Assembly: GCA_037447605.1 (NCBI GenBank)
Contig: CM074818.1
Span: 1,811,204-1,875,203 of the forward strand
Source of the DNA: Zygnema circumcarinatum
Lineage: Eukaryota > Streptophyta > Zygnematophyceae > Zygnematales > Zygnemataceae
Direction: 5' to 3'
Length of the DNA stretch: 64,000 nucleotides
Position 1 is the stretch's first letter; each line of letters opens with the position of its first letter. Both the position numbers and the translations under genes were made by a program. Below, in pieces: positions 56,851 to 64,000 of this stretch. The notes under the pieces were generated by a model, which saw only the letters and a program-made list of their open reading frames with translations, ran no database searches and was not told where the DNA came from.

Positions 56851-57214
56851 CCCTCTCTGAGCTCCGTCCAGAATTGTGGGGTCGAGTGATCCACCAAGTC
56901 CTCCCCTCGGCATGAAAAATAGCACTGCCCTTGAGTATGGCGGCCGCGACATTACTGGAACTGGAACCGGAACTGGAACTGGAACTGTAACTGCTACTTT
57001 GATGCGGCTGGTTTCGAGGTGCAGCATAGAGACCAGTGTCGTCTGAGGTTCCATGAAGCTCACAGTTTGACAAATTTGAATAATCCCGTCCGCAAAGGGA
57101 CGCCCCTTCTCTTGTCGTTTGCGGCTGGTCGTGTCATGGAGAATGTGCCATGTGACTAATAATGATTCGCCGTGAAATGTCGGCACTCCGTTCACAGCCG
57201 ACCAAAGCAAATTG

Positions 57215-57310
57215 GAGATAACCGACCTACCACCGACATTTTACCGACCTACAATCAATAAAGCCTATTACCGACCTAAATTTGACAGCACCGTTTGGAA
57301 CCGACCTAGC
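57215..57310. repeat. ACCGACCTA motif repeated four times
   Basis: ACCGACCTA occurs at about 57221, 57243, 57270 and 57300 with a related ACCGACATT at 57232. Spacing is irregular. No gene is supported in 57.0-57.5 kb, which appears to be unique sequence between unit 5 and block S copy 3. Confidence 0.6.
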
Positions 57311-57504
57311 GCCAACGCGCCCGTAGGCTCGCGTCGAGGTTGGCCGGCGTAAAAAATTGGGCTTCCAAAAACGAGTGAGAGCTTCAATGGCTCGTTTGTG
57401 AAGTATAGAGTTTTTTTTGTTTTTGTTTTTGTGTTGTGAACTGCTTTGGATCCTCACATGATGTTCTGTAACTTGGCTGAAAATTTCAAGTGTATGATCT
57501 CATG

Positions 57505-58110
57505 AAGGCTGCATGGGAGTGTCAGAACGGCGACTTCAACTCTGCGGGGGGAAGAGAGGCTTTTGCTCGCAGAGCTTAGACAACCCTCCGGCAGTGTAGG
57601 AGAGTATGTGGACCAACACATCCTTCAGAAGGTTCAGCTCAAATAGTGCACCATTCTTCTGCGCTTGGATGAATCAAAGGGTAAAAAAATCCGACGAAAA
57701 GAAATGGAGAGTGGCTGCTGACATAGCCTTCGGGTTTTGAGAGCATTGAACGAGGCGGAATTTAGGGTTTGAGCCTCCGCTTCGATTAGAAATAGAATGG
57801 TTTAAGATAATAATGATCTCAAGGCCAGACGGTGAAGGGGAAGAAATTCTCTCTTTTGTTAGTCACAAAGAAAAGTGTAAAAAGTGCATTGTAAGCTTAG
57901 TTTGAGATGTTTGGGGTGGTGGTTTTCAGGCTTTAGGTTCTAGCTGGATTTTTGGATTCTCTTGTGACTGGTGCTGCACGAATGAACAGAGAGTTGTAAG
58001 GGATCGTGGGAGCTTTGGATGGCGATGGGGTCCAATTTGTCCCAATTGTGATGTTGGCGATGCCTACATCATCGATGGGGACCAAAGGAAACTGGTGAGG
58101 AGACCCTCGT
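57505..58110 (+). repeat. Segmental duplication block S, copy 3
   Basis: Direct copy of 31215-31870 with scattered substitutions and short indels. It ends at the GGGGACCAAAGGAAACTGGTGAGGAGACCC segment, where the unit breaks off into unrelated CT-rich sequence. Confidence 0.82.
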
Positions 58111-58194
58111 CTTTCGTTCATGTCAGAGAGTGTCAACTCCATGTGTCAGCTCAAATTTACAGTTAGCAGATTAGTAGCGCAAAATCCCTTCCCC

Positions 58195-58560
58195 TCCTCT
58201 TCCCTGCTACCTCTCTATGTTCCTCCTTCCTCGTCTCTCTCTTTTTTTTCTCCCACTCCCTTCCCCTCCCCCTCCCCCTCTCTTCCCATCTCCTCTCCCC
58301 CTTTGCCTTTCTTCCCCTTCCACTTCTATCCCCCCACTCTCGTCCTCTCCCCCTTTCTCAGCCACTTCCCCCTCTGCCTTCTTCCCTTTCTTCCTCTCCA
58401 TCACTATCGCTGTCTCCCCCCCTCTCCCCCCCTCTCGGCCTCTCCCTTTATGTCCCCCATTTCCCCCCCTTCCTCTCCCACTCTCCCCCTCACACCCCCC
58501 CCTCCCCTCCCTCCCCCGCTTGACCCCCTCAACACCCCTCTCTCTCTTTAGGCCCCCCCG
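58195..58560. repeat. CT-rich tract
   Basis: About 360 bases of CCCCCTC/CTCTCCC sequence directly after block S copy 3. The open frames over it on both strands are repeat artefacts. Confidence 0.85.
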
Positions 58561-58639
58561 AATTTTATTCCTGATTGTCTCATCTGACAGAGAGAGGGAA
58601 GGATAGAGAGTGAATGACAATAAGGAGTGTCGAAATGGT

Positions 58640-59200
58640 GAAGGGCGAGAGTGAGTAACTGGAGAGAAGGTTGGGAACAGGAAGATCCTTGAGCGCTGCA
58701 TGTTGAGATCATACTGAGGTGGAGGTTCCAACGGTTGACAGCTGCCCGTCCAAAGCTGCTCTACTTGCAATAAAGCAAATTGTCCGCCCGTCCGCAGTCA
58801 CAAAAGTCCATTGTATGCAAAAGGTTCAAGCTTCATCTGCAAATTTTGCTCGCACTACCTTGTATCCTTGTACTGGAATTTGGTGCAAAACGTCCTCAAA
58901 TAATTATTCGAATATTTCACACTCGGAATAATGACAGCGCGGAAACAGACGGAGATCAGCCGAAGGCGTAGGGGTCGTCCTGGTAGGGGTTGAGTGATCC
59001 GCAAGAAAACAGGTCGCCGATAGGGTGCGCCTCCTCGGCCTGCGAACAGAGCGGCGATTGGAATGAAACCGTTACGATGCGCTCCTTATCCCAAAAACTG
59101 TAAAACTCTGAAAGCGTAAAAACCCTGATTCCATAGAAGCACTAAACTGACCTGTTCATGTGACGGATAACCCTTTAAAACCCGGTCGATCCTCTGATGG
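58640..59200 (+). repeat. Old, diverged partial copy of the mTERF-unit repeat (no mTERF gene)
   Basis: The order of short matches follows units 1-3: TTGAGATCATACTGAGGTGGAGGT, then GAGTGATCCGCAAG-AAA, GTGCGCCTCCTC, CCAAAAACTGTAAAA-CT, AAACCCTGATTCCAT and ACGGATAACCCTT. Similarity is lower than among the other units, so this is probably an ancient remnant marking the right edge of the array. Confidence 0.55.
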
Positions 59201-59242
59201 CATGCAGTGAATTTGAACTCGACACATAACAAGTAAACGATT

Positions 59243-59327
59243 GAGCAAACATTGCCAACTAGCGCTGTGAGAAGCAAACTCGTCTACTGCCGCATCTAAA
59301 GTAGCAGAAAACAATAAAGTTTGTCTT
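59243..59327 (-). pseudogene. DEAD-box helicase motif III-like fragment
   Basis: On the minus strand one frame reads APKQRQTLLFSATLDAAVDE. The RQTLLFSATL core is the SAT motif III region of DEAD-box RNA helicases with its usual flanking residues, too long a match to be likely by chance. No other helicase motif is seen nearby. It lies between the diverged repeat copy and the end of the ZYP1-like gene, in another frame than the latter. It may be a lone exon or a fragment left by the repeat insertion. Confidence 0.35.
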
Positions 59328-59364
59328 TGCTTAGGAGCAAAGGCTATGTTGGTAAGGTACTTAC

Positions 59365-62300
59365 CCTCACCACGACGGAGCTCCTTGCACGCTTCCTCTT
59401 CGAGACCTTCCCGTTCTCGGAAATGTGCTTCGTATACTCGTGACTTGCCATCTGCAGACGAGAGAATAAGACAACCCAACACAAAAGGCCTAAATGAAGG
59501 TATTCGTAGAGAGAAAGACCACTATAGACTGACTACACGCTCCAAAGCATTAGTATGCAAGTCTGGGATAGTCTGCTTGAAATTCATGACTTCTTCCAGC
59601 CGTGACTATCACTTAATTGAACCTTCACAATTTCGTGAAGATTGATCCGATCAAAAGGTTGTGGGGTTTTGCTAAATAAACTAAGCAAAGCCACACCAAG
59701 CAAAGTTCAAAGTCGGGGAGGGAAGGAGTCTAAAGACTGCGAAGACGGCGCCCTTACCTTTCCCACTTCACAAGTGCTTTTAATACCAAAGCATGGATGT
59801 AGTCTCCTAACTCCCCTATGATATTTGGACGGCCTCCTAGTTATCACAACAGGTGGTCGTGATCCATCTGTTTGATTTACAGATTTGTTTTATGGTTGCA
59901 CTTCCACAAAGGAAAGACCAAGTTCGCCAGAGTTTGTGGAAAGGTTAAGATATGTCAAGGAGTTGACAACGAGACCTTATAACCACTACTCATTTGCAGA
60001 GCTTCTTGTTTCAGACCTTCTGCTGGCGACCGGTTGGGGGAGTCTTGAACGCATCAGTGTCATAACGAGAGTTTGGCGTCGATTGCATTGTCACCTTCGG
60101 CACATCTCCTTTCTTCTGCACAGGCGTCACACCAACAGTTGTGAACCCTGGAAACCAACAAGCAATATGAAGTACAATTGCGAAGAACTTTCGGGCTGTA
60201 TAGGGTGCAGCAGTACTGCTACACATGAACTTGAACATGGCACTTCTTCTCTGGACAGTGTATTGCAGGTCAGTTTGAATAAGCTGTGAAGGCTGGGCGA
60301 CAGAGAACTGGCCGCTCACCGTTCTCGAATATCGAGTAGGCGTTTCGCCAGACGCAGCACCGGAAGGTGTAGAAAAATGAGCAGGTAATCTCGTTTTCTT
60401 CTTGGGCTCAGTGACCTGCCACGCACTTGTTTCTAAAGAAATGAATACAGAAAAGGATATGTAGTAGAACATATAGAAAGAGAAAGATACGGTTGACGAG
60501 ATATGGAGACGTGTATGCACGTGCATAGCTTTCACTCAAACTTAACGAAGGGTATAGGTTTAAAAAAGCCACACCCGCAAGTCACAAAGGTATATTCAAA
60601 TGGGCTGAAGTGCATTCAGCAGCACTCCCGAAGAGGACACCCTCTATCATTTTCTTGGCATCGTAGCTACAGCACCATTCAAAGGACCTGGAACGCTTCC
60701 GAAACCATACCGCTGTAGTTTTCACTTGTCCAACAGGTGCAAGAAGTCCGTCTTCAGTATCGATATCTATTGTAGCGTTAGTAACGTCCTGCCAAGTGAA
60801 TATCCCTCATACAGTTGAGACGACTCCATCATCAGATCTCACTGGAATGTAAACGCTTTTCTTTGTCAAGAAATTGAGCAGCCCTTTCAAGAGAGGCTAA
60901 GCTGTAAAAACTTACAGCCAGGGGAGTCTGTGGATTTTCATGCTTCTCTCCACCGATACCATCTGGAGTCGTCACTCCATAAAGAGTCTGCATGCAAAGT
61001 GAAAGATTGTTTGATTTCCACCTATTGCTCAACTTGGATTAAAAGGAGGAATAAGAAAACATGACATAGGGGTCCCTTATGGTAGTCATTTGTTAAGCAG
61101 CTTAAGAGAAAATGTTACAGCTTCACGATGCCGCACCTGATTGAGTTCTTTCTGCATATCATTACTGAAGCGTTGAAGAATAGCTTCATAGCGGAACTTG
61201 TCATGGGAAAGCTTTATCTCTTTCTCCTCCAACTTTTTTTCGTAGTCATCCTTCGCTCTGCGGATCACCTCCTCATGCTTCACCTGTTCTGCGAGGGATA
61301 TCGATTTCACTCGTTCCAAAGCCGCTTCACTCTGTCCAATACACCACACAGCGGTGTCGTGCTTCAGCTTTCGAGTTTAAAAAGGAAACGCATGAGAGAA
61401 AAAACATACAAGAAAAGAGGAACTTTTGTGTTTGCTTCGTACGAATAAAATCTCAACTTCGATACTCCGCAGTATCATCTCCGTCAGCTTACCTTTTGAA
61501 GGCGTTCCTCGCAATCTTGTAGCCGTTTGGTGGTTTTTTCCTTGAAGGCAATCAGCTCATCCTTGTGGTTCTCGGCAGCTTCCAGTTCGCTTTGCGTCTG
61601 TCATGACATGATAAAAAGATGGATTGCATGCTGAAGTTTGCATGGGCCGACTTGTGTGACTTCTTATATCAGTGGAAGGGTATCTTGCCCATTCATAGAC
61701 AATCAACATAAGAGGCAGAAAATGAGAACAAAAACTATCATTTATTTTAAAGAGATTGTTTCTCAAAAGACGAAACGATAGCTTCACCCATAAAAAAAAG
61801 TGACTAGTAATGGCGACAAATGAGATGCTAGGATGACAGCAAGAAACTACCTTCTGTAGTTCCAACTCCAGATGAACATTACGTTCCGTTATCTCCTCCG
61901 CCTTTGTTTTCCACTCCTTTTCCAAAGCTTCTTGGTTCTGGACGGAAAATGAGTTAGTTCAGTTAGTAACTTTATTTTGATGCTATGCATAAATTTTTGA
62001 ACATTCAATATATTTGACTTTGCGCTTCCATGCAGCAACTGTTTTTTTTGCATTACCTCTTTGAACTCTTTTTCGTGCTTGAGGTTCGCCTGTAGTATTC
62101 CAGCTTGATGTTTTTCCAGCATGCTGACTTTTTCGGTTTGAAGGTTTTGCACTTGCTCCGTTTCCTGGAAAAAAAAAAAAAAGACTTGTCATATTCCTTG
62201 TTATGCAGCTTTGAAGGAGATAGGTTGAAAAGTTCTTCTGTAACGATTACCTTCTCCAACGCCGCCATGAGAGCCATTTTTTCCGTCGAGAACTCCATCT

Positions 62301-63925
62301 TGAGCTCCTGGATTTTTTTTCTCTTTTCCTCCTCTTGCTGCCTTGCAAGCTCAGTAATCTGAGATCAACCGTAGGGAAAGCAGACAGGACAAGTGAATTT
62401 TCAACATGTGATTTTTTCTGCCAACATATTTCCTTGAAAAAGTTGTGCGTAGCCAGCCGTCAGTTGACCAGGAAATTAGTATGTTCACCTTTTTTCTGTT
62501 TTCCTCTTCAAGATTGTCGATAGAAATTTTTGCTGCTTCCTTGTCACACACCAGAGTCTGTTCATATTCTTTTTTTGTTTTCTCCACCATCTCGCTTGCC
62601 TGCATAACATCTCAATCCGTTGGCTAGGTATACAGACAGACCCCTTTCGGCAGCCAGGGCCTATCCTTGCGACTGAAAACCATTTTGGAAAAACTGGAAA
62701 GCAGAATGCTATTTATAACAGTTCAAAAAAATTATCCGTGTTTCTGGAGGTAAAAAACAGTGAGCTAACCTTTCTCCTCTCATTTTCGATTGCGTCCTCC
62801 TTTTCAGCTTCGTATTGCTTTCGCATTTCAGCTAAGGCCTGCAAACAGCGTGTTCAAGAATAAGCTGCCACGTTATCTTAATGCAACAACAATCGGTATT
62901 GCGAAATTAGAAGTTGCGCATGAGTCGTCTACCTGGTTATTTTGGATTGATATCTCCCGCAAGTGTCTCTCAAGCTCGAGCTGCTTTGTTTCAATCTGCG
63001 CTCGTGTCTCTGTTTTGATCGCTTCACTTGCCTGCTGAGCACATACCATCTGCTCTTTGGTCTGTCACACAAATCAACATGTTCTGAAATCGTCAGTTGT
63101 ATGAGTCTGATCACTCTGGAAAAACAGTTCCTGGTCTTGTTAATACTGGAAACTGAACAAACCGCCTATACGACAGCTGTGCCCCTTGGTGAGCAAAATC
63201 TATGTTGACATGCAAAGAACTGACATAGTCATGTTCTACCCAGCTACAATGATGCTCGGAAGCTTCGCAAAGCCCAGGCTTTCAAAAGGGACAACCTCAA
63301 TAAGTTTCTTCTGTACTTCCTGGTACTGTTCTTCAAGCCGGTTAAGATCATCTTTGCTTCTATTGTGAGACTCCTGAGCAGTCTTCAGCTCCTCCAGCGT
63401 CGCAACATGCATCACGTTTAGCTCATCACGCTCCTTCTCCAAAACCATTATGTCAGCCTGTCTCTTTTCAATTTCCGCCTCTAATGCCTGAATAGTGTTA
63501 GCATTTTCGTCCTTCATCTTCAGAATGTCGTTGTGGAGTTTTTCCTGTGCCAGATAGCTTCTGTTGTCAGAAAGGCAATGACACAATTTCATTTTTTACA
63601 GAGGATAAATATAAATGTGAATGGAACACAATGAATGAGGAACTTAGCCCTCTCATCTAAATGGCCCATGGATTTTGCCTCATTTCGAAAAGTCCAGAGC
63701 AGATAGTGCAGAAGGAGGTTTTGGTTACGATTTACCTTTTCGTCTTTCAATGTGTTAATCAGAGTCCCAAGAGAAGATAGCTCTTCTTGATAGCTCTTAC
63801 TTTCTCGAGACGAAACATCGACCTGATTCTGTAGTATTGTAATTTGCTCATGCGCTGATTTCTGAGCTTCGGTAGCAGCTGCAACAGACTCTGAATGTCT
63901 GCTCCTTAGTTGCTCTACGTCTTCC
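59365..63925 (-). CDS. ZYP1-like synaptonemal complex transverse-filament protein (5' partial)
   Basis: Fourteen to fifteen small exons, nearly all phase 0. From the 5' side they are 63925-63736, 63544 to about 63296, 63061-62933, 62838-62770, 62599-62489, 62358-62251, 62164-62057, 61937-61851, 61597-61493, 61331-61137, 60987-60916, 60788-60711, 60415-60320, 60115-60017 and 59451-59365. The first ten encode continuous coiled coil (ETRAQIETKQLELERHLREI, KRLQDCEERLQK). The last five encode a Ser/Thr/Pro-rich tail with TPDG, TPPTG and finally MASHEYTKHISENGKVSKRK. That HEY-plus-basic signature resembles the conserved C-terminal segment of plant ZYP1, which bridges homologous chromosomes at meiosis. 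The last coding bases after 59365 and the 5' end beyond 64000 were not found. A different long coiled-coil protein is possible. Confidence 0.6.
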
Positions 63926-64000
63926 CTGCAAGCTGCAGGCAGAAACATTTGAATCACATGTAAACCAGATAAAATCTATTCCACGTCAAGTAACAGTGCA

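Noticed and set aside
59885-60289. 134-residue plus-strand ORF
   Set aside because: It lies over minus-strand ZYP1-like exon 60115-60017 and its introns, has no domain, and lacks independent splice support.
1-64000. tRNA, rRNA, CRISPR array, retroelement polymerase or viral genes
   Set aside because: No cloverleaf, rRNA segment, regular spacer array, reverse transcriptase or integrase motif could be recognised by eye. A tRNA scan and a repeat-library search would be needed to exclude them fully.

Overview
This is a nuclear eukaryotic window, most likely from a green-lineage (streptophyte or other green) alga. Genes have many introns with GT/AG borders, and the introns are rich in CT or GA simple repeats. 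Several proteins are of plant type: a DUF1421/FLOE1-like protein, a glutaredoxin-like zinc-finger protein, a ZYP1-like synaptonemal complex protein, an mTERF family and a plant-like Aurora kinase. Interstitial telomere-like tracts read TTAGGG rather than the usual land-plant TTTAGGG. The exact species cannot be named from the sequence alone.

Layout. 1-240: an exon of an unrecognised minus-strand gene. 0.24-2.5 kb: simple repeats and a TTAGGG-like tract. 3.1-5.2 kb (-): a RING ubiquitin ligase with SUMO-interaction-like motifs (STUbL type). 6.96-9.87 kb (+): the DUF1421/FLOE1-like protein in three exons. 11.97-16.33 kb (+): an Aurora kinase whose exons 4-6 lie in an exact 1,394-bp tandem duplication. 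18.5-27.7 kb (+): a kinesin resembling kinesin-6, about 20 exons. 29.1-30.9 kb (+): a charged, probably nuclear protein in three exons. 31.2-58.1 kb: a segmental-duplication array with five intact intronless mTERF-like genes (four on -, one inverted on +). Each has a telomere-like tract just upstream, with minisatellites and GA/CT tracts in the unit. Within the array, 47.0-48.5 kb (+) holds the glutaredoxin-like zinc-finger gene, and 49.8-50.4 kb holds a long inverted-repeat (foldback) element. 59.3-64 kb (-): a coiled-coil gene read as ZYP1, with its 5' end outside the window.

Functionally, four single-copy genes point to cell division or nuclear work: Aurora kinase, kinesin, ZYP1 and STUbL. 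They are unlikely to be an operon-like unit. The mTERF array looks like a recent local amplification of an organelle-targeted nucleic-acid-binding family. No virus, CRISPR array, rRNA or convincing tRNA gene was seen. Exon borders were set by hand from splice signals and reading-frame phase; where phase could not be closed this is stated.
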